Positions 43,616-51,308 of a DNA stretch of 64,000 nucleotides are shown in pieces (the first letter of the stretch is position 1; each line of letters opens with the position of its first letter). The notes under the pieces were generated by a model, which worked only from the letters and a program-made list of their open reading frames with translations, ran no database searches and was not told where the DNA came from. Made by a program: the position numbers and the translations under genes. The stretch covers positions 2,554,001 to 2,618,000 of the forward strand of contig NZ_AP019700.1 of NCBI RefSeq assembly GCF_006738645.1, given 5' to 3'. The DNA is from Stella humosa (lineage in GTDB: Bacteria > Pseudomonadota > Alphaproteobacteria > ATCC43930 > Allostellaceae).

Positions 43616-44554
43616 ATGTCCCGTCTTCTTACCGTGGGTGCGGCCCAGATGGGCCCGATCCAGCGCGCCGAAACCCGCAGCCAAGTGGTGGCCCGCCTGC
43701 TCGACCTGCTGCACCAGGCCCATTCGCGCGGCTGCAACCTGGTGGTCTTTCCCGAACTCGCACTCACCACCTTCTTCCCGCGCTGGCTGCTCGAGGATGC
43801 CAACGAGCTCGACGCCTTCTTCGAGAAGTCGATGCCCAACGCCGACGTGCAGCCGCTGTTCGACGAGGCCAAGCGCCTCGGCATCGGCTTCTACCTGGGC
43901 TATGCCGAGATCGCCGAGGAGGAGGGGCGGAGCTGCCGCTTCAACACCGCCATCCTGGTGGCGCCCAACGGCGACCTGATCGGCAAGTATCGCAAGATCC
44001 ACCTGCCGGGCCATGCCGAGTACGAGCCGCAGCGGCCGTTCCAGCACCTGGAGAAGCGGTACTTCGAGATCGGCAACCTGGGCTGGCCGGTGTGGCGCGC
44101 CTTCGGCGGCATCATGGGCATGGCGATCTGCAACGACCGGCGCTGGCCCGAGACCTTCCGCGTCATGGGGCTCCAGGGCGTCGAGCTGGTCATGCTGGGA
44201 TACAACACGCCGGAGTTCAACGCGGCCATCGTCGAGCCCGGCTATCACCGGATGATGCACCACTACCTGACCTGCCAGGCCGGCGCCTACCAGAACGGCA
44301 CCTGGGTGGTGGCGACCGCCAAGGCCGGCGTCGAGGAGGGCTGCATGCTGATCGGCGGCACATGCGTCGTCGCCCCCTCGGGCGAACTGGTCGCCGTCGC
44401 CTCGACGCTGGGCGACGAGCTGCTGTCCTACACCATGGACCTGGACGCCACGGTGCCGATCAAGACCAGCGTCTTCAACTTCGCCAAGCACCGCCGGACC
44501 GAGCATTACGGCATGATCGTCGAGCGCACCGGCGCCATCCTGCCGCCGGCATAG
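43616..44554 (+). CDS. N-carbamoyl-D-amino-acid hydrolase
   Basis: This 312-residue nitrilase-superfamily enzyme has the Glu47-Lys127-Cys172 triad at exactly the residue numbers of the Agrobacterium D-carbamoylase (FPELAL, KYRKIHLPG, AICNDRRWPE). The product is a free D-amino acid plus CO2 and ammonia. It follows the hydantoinase by 38 bp and precedes a flavin reductase gene by 10 bp. With the racemase-like gene at 47928 the region holds all three steps of the hydantoin pathway. Confidence 0.93.
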   Translation: MSRLLTVGAAQMGPIQRAETRSQVVARLLDLLHQAHSRGCNLVVFPELALTTFFPRWLLEDANELDAFFEKSMPNADVQPLFDEAKRLGIGFYLGYAEIAEEEGRSCRFNTAILVAPNGDLIGKYRKIHLPGHAEYEPQRPFQHLEKRYFEIGNLGWPVWRAFGGIMGMAICNDRRWPETFRVMGLQGVELVMLGYNTPEFNAAIVEPGYHRMMHHYLTCQAGAYQNGTWVVATAKAGVEEGCMLIGGTCVVAPSGELVAVASTLGDELLSYTMDLDATVPIKTSVFNFAKHRRTEHYGMIVERTGAILPPA

Positions 44555-44564
44555 GGGCAGGGGA

Positions 44565-45200
44565 ATGGAGTTCGACTTCGCGACGCTGGCCCCGGCCGAC
44601 CGCTACAAGCTGCTGATCCAGGTGGTGGTGCCGCGCCCCATCGCCCTGGTGACCGCGATCGACGCCGCGGGGCGGGTGAACGCCGCCCCGTACAGCTTCT
44701 TCAACGTGATGAGCCAGACGCCGCCGCTGGTGGTCCTGGGCATCGACGTGCGCAGCGACGGCTCGCCCAAGGATTCCGTGCAGTTCCCGCGCGAGAGCGG
44801 CGAGTTCGTCGTCAACATGGTGGACTTCGCCATGGCCGAGGCGATGAACGTCTGCGCCATCGACTTCCCGCCGGGCGAGAACGAGCTGGCGGCGGCGGGG
44901 CTGGCGACCCTGCCATCCACCAAGGTGGGCGCCCCCCGCATCGCGGCCGCCCCCGCCAGCCTGGAATGCCGCAAGGTCTCGCTGATCGAGGTCGGCCCGA
45001 ACGGCCGCAGCATACTGGTAGGCGAGGTCGTCCATCTCCATATCCGCGACGATGCCATGGCCGATACGGAGCGCCTCTATGTCGACCCGGCCCGCCTCGA
45101 CATCGTCGGGCGGCTGGGCGGGGCCGGATATGTCCGAACGACCGACCGGTTCGACATGAAGCGGATCTCCCACGCAGAATGGCTCGAGCGCCATGGATAA
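44565..45200 (+). CDS. Flavin reductase-like/FMN-binding split-barrel protein
   Basis: This is a 211-residue protein with the FMN-binding split-barrel pattern VPRPIALVTAIDAAGRVNAAPYSFFNVMSQTPPLVVLGI and an NMVDFAMAEAMN segment. The family includes reductases that supply FMNH2 to two-component monooxygenases, and proteins of unknown role. No monooxygenase gene is nearby. It is 10 bp after the carbamoylase gene, and its 3' end overlaps the YcjX gene start by 22 bases. Confidence 0.87.
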   Translation: MEFDFATLAPADRYKLLIQVVVPRPIALVTAIDAAGRVNAAPYSFFNVMSQTPPLVVLGIDVRSDGSPKDSVQFPRESGEFVVNMVDFAMAEAMNVCAIDFPPGENELAAAGLATLPSTKVGAPRIAAAPASLECRKVSLIEVGPNGRSILVGEVVHLHIRDDAMADTERLYVDPARLDIVGRLGGAGYVRTTDRFDMKRISHAEWLERHG

Positions 45201-46645
45201 AGGCCAGGGATAAGGGGGACGGGATCAAGCTACCTGCTGCGTTTCGCCTGCCGCGCCTGGGCTGGGACGACGCGCGCCTGCCGTCCTTTGCGACCGCACT
45301 CCTGCATGGCAGCACCCTCCGCCTGGCGGTGACCGGGCTGAGCCGGGCCGGCAAGTCGGTCTTCATCACGGCGCTGGTCCATGACCTGCTGGCCTTTCCC
45401 CGGCTGCCGTCGCGGTTGCCGCTGTTCGGCGCGTTGGACGACCTGGCCGGCCGGGTGACCGGGGTGGAGGTGGCGCTGCCGGCGGTGGCGGAGATCCAGC
45501 CCTTCCCCTTCGACCGGAACCTGCGGGCGATGGCGGCCGACCCGCCGCGCTGGCCCGACGGCACGCGCGACGTGGCCGAGATCGCGGTCGACATCCGCTT
45601 CCGGCCGCGCGGCTTCCTGCATCGGCGCGACGCCGAGGCGACGCTGCGGGTCGTCATCGTCGACTATCCCGGGGAATGGCTGCTCGACCTGCCGATGCTG
45701 GACCGCGACTTCGCGGCCTGGTCGGCCGACATGCTGGCGATGGCGCGCCAGGGCCCGCGGGCGGCGGCCGCGGCCGACTGGCTGGCCTTCCTGGCCACCC
45801 ATCCGCCGACGGCCACCCATGACGCGCTGGTGGCCGAACGCGCGCACGAACTCTACCGCGACTATCTCCTCGCCTGCCGCGATCTCGGCATGGCCTACCT
45901 GCAGCCCGGGCGGTTCCTGCAGCCGGGCGACTGGACCGATCCCGGGCTGCTGCATTTTTGCCCGCTGCCGCCGGGCGGCGGCCCGGGCTCGCTGGGGGCC
46001 GTCATGGCCGGCCGCTTCGAGGCCTACAAGCAGGCCGCGCGGGCGCGCTTCTTCGACCGCCACTTCCGCCGGTTCGACCGCCAGATCGTGCTGGTGGACG
46101 TGTTGCAGGCGCTCCATGCCGGGCCGGCGGCCTTCGGCGACACCACGCGCGCCCTGACCGAGATCGCGGGCGCCTTCCGCGTCGGCGGCGGGCTGCTCGC
46201 GCGCCTGTTCGGGTCGCGGATCGGCCGCGTGCTCTATGCCGCGACCAAGGCCGATCATGTGCCGGCCATGCAGCGCGAGCATCTCCGCCAGTTGCTGGCC
46301 AACGTGCTGCGGGCGCCGATCCTGGATGCGGATACCCGCGGCGCCGACACCGCCGCCATGGCGATCGCCTCGGTGCGCTGCACCGTGGAGGACGAGGCCG
46401 TTCTCGACGGCCGGCCGACCCCGGTCGTGCGCGGCGTGCCGCTGACCGGCTTCCGCCAGGTGAAGTTCTTTGCCGGCACCATCCCGATCAAGCCGCCGCC
46501 GCCGGACGACCGGTTCTGGAGCCGGCCGTTCTTTGCCATGCCCCGTTTCCAGCCGCCCCGCCTCGACCCCGACGTGAACGCCGGCATCGGCCATGTCGGC
46601 CTCGACGAGGCGCTCGACTTCCTGCTCGCGGATCGCCTGCGATGA
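45179..46645 (+). CDS. ycjX: YcjX-family GTPase-like protein
   Basis: This is a protein of about 488 residues with a P-loop GLSRAGKSVF near the N-terminus and the family features VIVDYPGEWLLDLPML, KADHVPAMQREHL and GFRQVKFFAGTIPIKPP. The usual YcjX/DUF463 length is 460-490. The ATG at 45179 overlaps the preceding gene by 22 bases; no later start retains the conserved N-terminal LPRLGWDDARLPSFATALLHG. YcjX and YcjF genes are paired in many proteobacteria and have been linked to envelope stress, but the function is unclear. The pair interrupts the hydantoin cluster. Confidence 0.85.
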   Translation: MARAPWIKARDKGDGIKLPAAFRLPRLGWDDARLPSFATALLHGSTLRLAVTGLSRAGKSVFITALVHDLLAFPRLPSRLPLFGALDDLAGRVTGVEVALPAVAEIQPFPFDRNLRAMAADPPRWPDGTRDVAEIAVDIRFRPRGFLHRRDAEATLRVVIVDYPGEWLLDLPMLDRDFAAWSADMLAMARQGPRAAAAADWLAFLATHPPTATHDALVAERAHELYRDYLLACRDLGMAYLQPGRFLQPGDWTDPGLLHFCPLPPGGGPGSLGAVMAGRFEAYKQAARARFFDRHFRRFDRQIVLVDVLQALHAGPAAFGDTTRALTEIAGAFRVGGGLLARLFGSRIGRVLYAATKADHVPAMQREHLRQLLANVLRAPILDADTRGADTAAMAIASVRCTVEDEAVLDGRPTPVVRGVPLTGFRQVKFFAGTIPIKPPPPDDRFWSRPFFAMPRFQPPRLDPDVNAGIGHVGLDEALDFLLADRLR

Positions 46646-47640
46646 CCAATCAGCCCCCCTGGCAGCGTTCCCCGCACGAGGATGCCCCGCCGCTCGGACC
46701 GATCCTGATCGAGACCGCCGACGAGGGGCGGATCGCCGACCTGCCGCCCGATCCGCTGCCGGCCATGTTGCCCGAGCCGGCGCGCGCCCGCCGGTCGCCG
46801 CTGCGTACCGGCCTCTGGGGCATCGGCATCCTCGTGGCCGGGCTGCTGGCACTCGACATCGCGGGCTTCGTGGTCGACCAGTTCGGCCGCGATCCGGCGC
46901 TCGGCTGGGCCACGGTCGCCGTCGCTGCCACGGGCATCGGCGCGGTGCTGGCCTGGATCGTGGCCGAGTACCGCCAGCTTCGCCGGCTGCGCCACCTCCC
47001 GGAGGTGCAGGCCCATTTCGTCGCCGCCGGCGTAGAGGGCCAGCCCCAGGCGGTCATCGTCGCCGCCCTGGAAGAGGCCGGCGCCGCCCTCGGCAATGGT
47101 GGCCCGGCCCGCGCGCGGATGGCGGTCTGGCGCCGGCAGGTGCAGCCGCACCACGGCAACGCCCAGGCAATCGAACTCTTCGAGCGGACCGTGCTGCGCC
47201 CGCTCGACCTGGAGGCGGAGCGCGCGACCTGGCGGGCGGTCGGCCAGGTCTTCGCCATCAACGTCGTCAGCCCCTCGGCGACCATCGACACCCTGGCCTT
47301 CGTCGCCCGCAGCCTGCGCCTGGTGCGCGAGGTGGCGGCGATCTATGGCCACCGCCCGGGGCTGGCGGCGACCCGGTTGCTGGTCGGGCGGATTCTGGTG
47401 AGTGCCAGCTTCGCCGGAACCGCCAATGCGGTCGCCCATTTCGGCACGCGCATGGTCGGCCACTGGATGGCGCGCTTCGCCGGCGACGCGGTGGCGAGCG
47501 GGCTGGCGGCCCAGCGTATGCAGCGCATCGGCCGGCTTGCCATGATCGTGTGCAGGCCCGTGCCGCTGAAGGCGGCAGATGCCCAGATTACGTCCACTTC
47601 CCCGTCGCCATCCAGCGCAGGACATATTCCCGGTGGCTGA
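46642..47640 (+). CDS. ycjF: YcjF/TIGR01620 family membrane protein (DUF697)
   Basis: This is a 332-residue protein: N-terminal proline-rich cytoplasmic region, two hydrophobic helices (about 57-77 and 86-110), and a C-terminal DUF697-like domain (FAINVVSPSATIDTLAFVARSLRLVREVAAIYGHRPGLAATRLL). The ATG overlaps the YcjX stop (ATGA). The end of the protein (QITSTSPSPSSAGHIPGG) looks non-conserved and overlaps the convergent GHNNGPP gene by 53 bp, so the native C-terminus could have been extended by loss of an earlier stop. Confidence 0.85.
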   Translation: MTNQPPWQRSPHEDAPPLGPILIETADEGRIADLPPDPLPAMLPEPARARRSPLRTGLWGIGILVAGLLALDIAGFVVDQFGRDPALGWATVAVAATGIGAVLAWIVAEYRQLRRLRHLPEVQAHFVAAGVEGQPQAVIVAALEEAGAALGNGGPARARMAVWRRQVQPHHGNAQAIELFERTVLRPLDLEAERATWRAVGQVFAINVVSPSATIDTLAFVARSLRLVREVAAIYGHRPGLAATRLLVGRILVSASFAGTANAVAHFGTRMVGHWMARFAGDAVASGLAAQRMQRIGRLAMIVCRPVPLKAADAQITSTSPSPSSAGHIPGG

Positions 47641-47821
47641 TGCCGAGCTGCTCGGCCCGCGCCATCTGGCGCATCAGCACCTCGCGTGGTGGGTTCTTCC
47701 AGGCCCGGCGGTGGGCCTTGCGCCAGCACACCAGCTTCCAGTCGGGCATGGCATCCATCGGCGGGCCATTGTTGTGGCCGATGCCGACGGGCTGGTTGGC
47801 AACTTTGCTGGCGGAGGACAT
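47588..47821 (-). CDS. Small conserved GHNNGPP-motif protein
   Basis: This is a 77-residue protein with an N-terminal IGHNNGPPMDAMPDWKLVCWRKAHRRAW motif and a helical C-terminus (REVLMRQMARAEQLGISHREYVLRWMATGKW). ATG 47821 has AGGAAG upstream. Small proteins with this GHNNGPP start recur in alphaproteobacteria and have, to my knowledge, no function. Trp and Lys/Arg richness suggests nucleic-acid or membrane contact, but this is a guess. The gene converges on and overlaps ycjF by 53 bp. Confidence 0.7.
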   Translation of the reverse strand: MSSASKVANQPVGIGHNNGPPMDAMPDWKLVCWRKAHRRAWKNPPREVLMRQMARAEQLGISHREYVLRWMATGKWT

Positions 47822-47927
47822 GGCGCTTCCTGACTAGCCTGGCGATTTTCCCACGCAAGAGCCGTTCCCGGCTGGCGGCGCCGGACAGGCCGGCTATGAT
47901 CCGGCCGCAGCAACCGGAGGGCCGCCC

Positions 47928-48611
47928 TTGACCCAGCGCATCCTGGTCATCAACCCCAACAGCACGGCCGCCGTCACCAGCGGCATCGACCAGGCGATGG
48001 CGCCGCTGCGGCTCGAAGGCGGCCCGCGCATCGACTGCGCCACCCTGGCCGAAGGGCCGCCCGGCATCCAGAGCCAGCGCGACGTCGACCATGTCGTGCC
48101 GCCGCTCTGCCGCCTGATCGAGCGCGAGCACAACGCGACCGACGCCTTCGTCATCGCCTGCTTCTCCGACCCCGGCCTGCACTCGGCGCGCGAGACCACC
48201 GACCGGCCGGTGTTCGGCATCATGGAGGCGGGGCTGACGACGGCCCTCAACCTCGGCAACTCCATCGGCATCATCGCCATCCTGCCGACCTCGGTCGCGC
48301 GCCACCTGCGCTTCGTGCGCGCAATGGGCCTGTCGCAGCGGGTGGCGGGCGACCGTGCCGTCGGCCTCAACGTCGTCGAATTGTCGGACGAGGCCCGCAC
48401 CTACGGCCGGCTGGTCGAGACCGGGCGGGCGCTGCGCGACCAGGACGGCGCCGACGTCATCGTCATGGGTTGCGCCGGGATGGCCCGCTATCGCGAGCGG
48501 ATGGAGGACGCGCTGGGCGTGGCCGTCATCGACCCCAGCCAGGCCGCCGCCTCCATGGCGATCGGCGCCATTCGCCTCGGCTATCGCACGGGCCGCCGCA
48601 GCGCGGCCTGA
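47928..48611 (+). CDS. Aspartate/glutamate/hydantoin racemase family protein
   Basis: This 227-residue protein starts LVINPNSTAAVTSGID, with the two catalytic cysteines Cys78 (IACFSDPGL) and Cys182 (VMGCAGM) that act as a two-base racemase pair, close to those of hydantoin racemases. It would interconvert D- and L-hydantoins so that the D-specific hydantoinase can use both. The start is TTG with GGAGG 7 nt before it. It is followed by an SDR gene (36 bp gap) and separated from the hydantoinase by the YcjXF block. Confidence 0.88.
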   Translation: MTQRILVINPNSTAAVTSGIDQAMAPLRLEGGPRIDCATLAEGPPGIQSQRDVDHVVPPLCRLIEREHNATDAFVIACFSDPGLHSARETTDRPVFGIMEAGLTTALNLGNSIGIIAILPTSVARHLRFVRAMGLSQRVAGDRAVGLNVVELSDEARTYGRLVETGRALRDQDGADVIVMGCAGMARYRERMEDALGVAVIDPSQAAASMAIGAIRLGYRTGRRSAA

Positions 48612-48647
48612 CCCAACAAGAATCCGCCAAAGGGAGAACCCGCCGCC

Positions 48648-49400
48648 ATGAACCAGATCGACCTGAAGGGCCGCCGCGCGGTCATCACCGGCGGTGCCCG
48701 CGGCATCGGCCTTGCCATAGCCGAGCGGCTGGTCGCCAGCGGTGCCGCCGTCGCCCTGTGGGACCGGGACCTGGCCGCCGCCAACGCGGCCGCAACCGCG
48801 CTCGGCGCGACCGGCAAGGCGATGGCGGTTGCCGTCGACCAGACCGAGGATGGCGAGGTGGCCGACGCCACGGCGCGCACCGTGGCCGGCCTGGGCGGCA
48901 TCGACATCCTGGTCAACAATGCCGGCATCACCGGCGGCAACCAGAAGGTGTGGGAATACTCGGTCGAGGAATGGCGCCAGGTGATCGACGTCAACCTCGT
49001 CGGGCCGTTCCTGTGCTGCCGCAACGTGGTGCCGGAGATGCTGAACGCGGGCTATGGCCGCATCGTCAACATCGCCTCGGTGGCTGGCCTGGACGGCAAC
49101 CCCAACGCCTCGCACTACAGTGCGTCGAAGGCGGGCGTGATCTCGCTCACCAAGTCGCTCGGCAAGGAGCTGGCGGCGACCGGCATCCGCGTCAACGCCG
49201 TGGCCCCGGCCGCGGTCGAGACCGACATCTTCAAGCAGATGAGCCAGCAGCATATCGACTTCATGCTGTCGAAGATCCCGATGGCCCGCTTCGGCCGGGT
49301 GGAGGAGATCGCGGCCATGGTGGCGTGGCTCGCCTCGGAGGACTGCTCCTTTTCCACGGGTGCGGTGTTCGACATCACCGGCGGCCGCGCGACCTACTAG
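48648..49400 (+). CDS. Short-chain dehydrogenase/reductase (SDR)
   Basis: This is a 250-residue classical SDR with the cofactor motif TGGARGIGLA (13-22), NNAG, and the catalytic S-YSASK tetrad part (ASHYSASKAG). The C-terminal GAVFDITGGRATY resembles 3-oxoacyl-ACP reductases and 2-deoxygluconate/threonate dehydrogenases. The Asp-type cofactor residue (WDRDLA) after strand 2 suggests NAD+ preference. It follows the racemase gene by 36 bp, so a role in amino acid derivative catabolism is possible but undefined. Confidence 0.88.
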   Translation: MNQIDLKGRRAVITGGARGIGLAIAERLVASGAAVALWDRDLAAANAAATALGATGKAMAVAVDQTEDGEVADATARTVAGLGGIDILVNNAGITGGNQKVWEYSVEEWRQVIDVNLVGPFLCCRNVVPEMLNAGYGRIVNIASVAGLDGNPNASHYSASKAGVISLTKSLGKELAATGIRVNAVAPAAVETDIFKQMSQQHIDFMLSKIPMARFGRVEEIAAMVAWLASEDCSFSTGAVFDITGGRATY

Positions 49401-49439
49401 CGATGGATATTTGAGCAATAGGGCAGGGGAGGGCTGAGT

Positions 49440-49787
49440 ATGGTGCTACCCATTATTCCTATCGCTTTATTTGGTATTTTTGGAAGCTCTGCAACAGGAC
49501 TAGCCATCTATGCCATGGCAACAAAAAAACAAAAAGACGAATGGAACAAGATTATATCGAGGTGGCTCGGAATTCCCGTAGAAGAGGTAATTCGCCAACC
49601 CGCCAGGGCTAAGAAAGAGTGGTCTCGCCAGGTTCGAGAAGCAGCGATCACTTTATTTGAGCGTGATATAAATGATCTTACACAGGATGAAGTAACACGA
49701 GTCATCGAATATTTATCTCAGAGACAGCCTGCGACCATCGTTCAGCCGGTAAGACCGAAACCGCCGCGAAGAAGAAAAGAGGCATAG
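49440..49787 (+). CDS. Hypothetical membrane-anchored protein, atypical low GC
   Basis: I do not recognise this 115-residue protein. It has one N-terminal hydrophobic helix (about 2-26), then a charged helical region (KKQKDEWNKIISRWLGIPVEEVIRQPARAKKEW..) and a basic Pro-rich tail (RPKPPRRRKEA). A hand count of two 60-base lines gives 42% and 35% GC, against an obviously GC-rich neighbourhood, with rare codons ATA, TTA and AGA in use. It is therefore likely acquired by transfer. An AGGGGAGGG-like site precedes the ATG. DUF1272 begins one base after its stop. Confidence 0.7.
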   Translation: MVLPIIPIALFGIFGSSATGLAIYAMATKKQKDEWNKIISRWLGIPVEEVIRQPARAKKEWSRQVREAAITLFERDINDLTQDEVTRVIEYLSQRQPATIVQPVRPKPPRRRKEA

Positions 49788-49788
49788 A

Positions 49789-50037
49789 ATGCTGCAACTG
49801 CGCCCGGGCTGCGAATGCTGCGACCGCGACCTGCCGCCCGACAGCCGGGAGGCCCGCATCTGTTCGTTCGAGTGCACCTTCTGCCGCGACTGCACGGAGA
49901 CGGTGCTCGGCGGGAAGTGCCCGAACTGCGGCGGCGAGCTGGTGGCCCGCCCGGTGCGGCCGGCCGACAAGCTGGCGAAGTTCCCGCCATCGGCCGAGCG
50001 TATCCATCGGCCCGAGCGGTGCGGCAGGACGGCATGA
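49789..50037 (+). CDS. DUF1272 zinc-ribbon protein
   Basis: This is an 82-residue protein rich in cysteines: CECCDRD (9-15), CSFECTFCRDC (26-36) and CPNCGGEL (44-51). This is the DUF1272 pattern of small zinc-binding proteins with unknown role, probably binding two zinc ions. GC content returns to the normal high value. It starts one base after the AT-rich gene and ends 13 bp before the HAD gene, so it may be cotranscribed with HAD, GNAT and SDR. Confidence 0.9.
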   Translation: MLQLRPGCECCDRDLPPDSREARICSFECTFCRDCTETVLGGKCPNCGGELVARPVRPADKLAKFPPSAERIHRPERCGRTA

Positions 50038-50050
50038 CCGGCGCCGTGCG

Positions 50051-50827
50051 ATGATTTCCGAAGCGGAGCTGGAGCGCACGAGCGGGCTGTTCGGCCGGGT
50101 GCGGGCGGTACTGATCGACGTCGACGGGGTGCTGATCGCGGGCGGCGTGGCGCTGCCGGGTGCGGCCGAGTTCCTGGCCGCACTGGGGCCGCGGGCCTTC
50201 ATCGTGTCGAACAACTCGATCGACACGCCGGCCTCGATGACGGCGAAGTTCGCCCGCCAGGGCCTGATCGTCACGCCCGAGCACCTGTCGCTGGCGGGCG
50301 CGGTCATGATCGACACCATCGCGGTCGAGGCGCCGGCCGACCCGGTGTTTCTCGTGGCGGCACCCTCGCTGACCGCCTATGCGGCCGAGCGCGGCCTGCG
50401 CCTGACCGACGTGGAGGAGGAGGCGCGGATCCTGGCGCTCGCCCGCGACACCGAGCTGACCTATGCGCGGCTCTATCGCGCCGCCCGCGTGCTGCATGGC
50501 GGGGCTCGCTGGATCGTCGCCAACCCCGACCGCATCCACCCCGATACCGATGGCGGCCCGGTGCCGGAGACGGGCGCGCTGATGGCGGCCCTCAGCACCT
50601 GCGTGCCCGGCGCCCAGCCGCGCATCATCGGCAAGCCTGAGCCGTCCCTTTTCCTGGCGGCCATGGCGCTGGCCGGGGTCGGCCCGGGCGAGGCGGTGAT
50701 GATCGGCGACAACCCGGACACGGACGGCGCCGGTGCCGCCGCCCTCGGCATTCCCACCATCATGGTCGGCCCGCGCGGCACGGTGGGCGGCGTCATCGAC
50801 CTGTTGCCCGGCATCGCCCACCGGTGA
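50051..50827 (+). CDS. HAD-IIA family phosphatase
   Basis: This 258-residue protein belongs to the NagD/AraL type of HAD hydrolases. Motif I is LIDVDGVLIAGG, the loop is FIVSNNS, Lys in GKPEPSLF, and the last motif is MIGDNPDTDGAGAAALG. Such enzymes dephosphorylate sugar or polyol phosphates, with low substrate specificity. It is coupled by GTGA overlap to the following GNAT gene. Its proximity to an Ugp-like importer, a phosphodiesterase and a FGGY kinase suggests sugar-phosphate handling (inference). Confidence 0.88.
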   Translation: MISEAELERTSGLFGRVRAVLIDVDGVLIAGGVALPGAAEFLAALGPRAFIVSNNSIDTPASMTAKFARQGLIVTPEHLSLAGAVMIDTIAVEAPADPVFLVAAPSLTAYAAERGLRLTDVEEEARILALARDTELTYARLYRAARVLHGGARWIVANPDRIHPDTDGGPVPETGALMAALSTCVPGAQPRIIGKPEPSLFLAAMALAGVGPGEAVMIGDNPDTDGAGAAALGIPTIMVGPRGTVGGVIDLLPGIAHR

Positions 50828-51300
50828 GCGCCGGTGTCGCAAGCCGGGCGGTCATCGCGCCGGAATCGCCCTATCAGGCGTCGGTCGGAGAGTTGCTGCG
50901 GCGGTCGGATGCCTATTCGCGCTCGCTCTATCCGCCGGCCGCCAGCTACCTGATCGACGCCGACCAGTTGGCGCGGCCCAACGTCCGCTTCCTGGTGGCG
51001 CGGATCGACGGCAATGCGGTCGGCTGCGGCGCGGTCGTGCTGGGCGCCGACGGGGAAGGGGAACTGAAGCGCATCTTCGTGGCCGACGAGGCGCGCGGCC
51101 AGCGGCTGGGTGCGCGCCTTGTCGAGGCGCTAGAGGCGCTCGCGCGGGCGGAGGACGTCCGTTTGCTGCGGCTGGAGACGGGTCCCTACAGCCTGCCGGC
51201 GCTGGCGCTCTATCGCCGGCTCGGCTACCGCGAATGCGCGGCGTTCGGCGACTACCCGGACGACCCGCTGTCGGTCTTCATGGAAAAGAACCTGGTCTAG
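50824..51300 (+). CDS. GNAT family N-acetyltransferase
   Basis: This is a 158-residue protein of the GNAT fold with the acetyl-CoA loop DEARGQRLGARLVEAL (residues ~93-108) and the C-terminal ALYRRLGYRECAAFGDYPDDPLSVFMEK. The GTG start overlaps the HAD stop. The family acetylates amines of small molecules or proteins; the substrate is not deducible. An SDR gene follows after 8 bp. Confidence 0.88.
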   Translation: MSAGVASRAVIAPESPYQASVGELLRRSDAYSRSLYPPAASYLIDADQLARPNVRFLVARIDGNAVGCGAVVLGADGEGELKRIFVADEARGQRLGARLVEALEALARAEDVRLLRLETGPYSLPALALYRRLGYRECAAFGDYPDDPLSVFMEKNLV

Positions 51301-51308
51301 GAGGAAGC

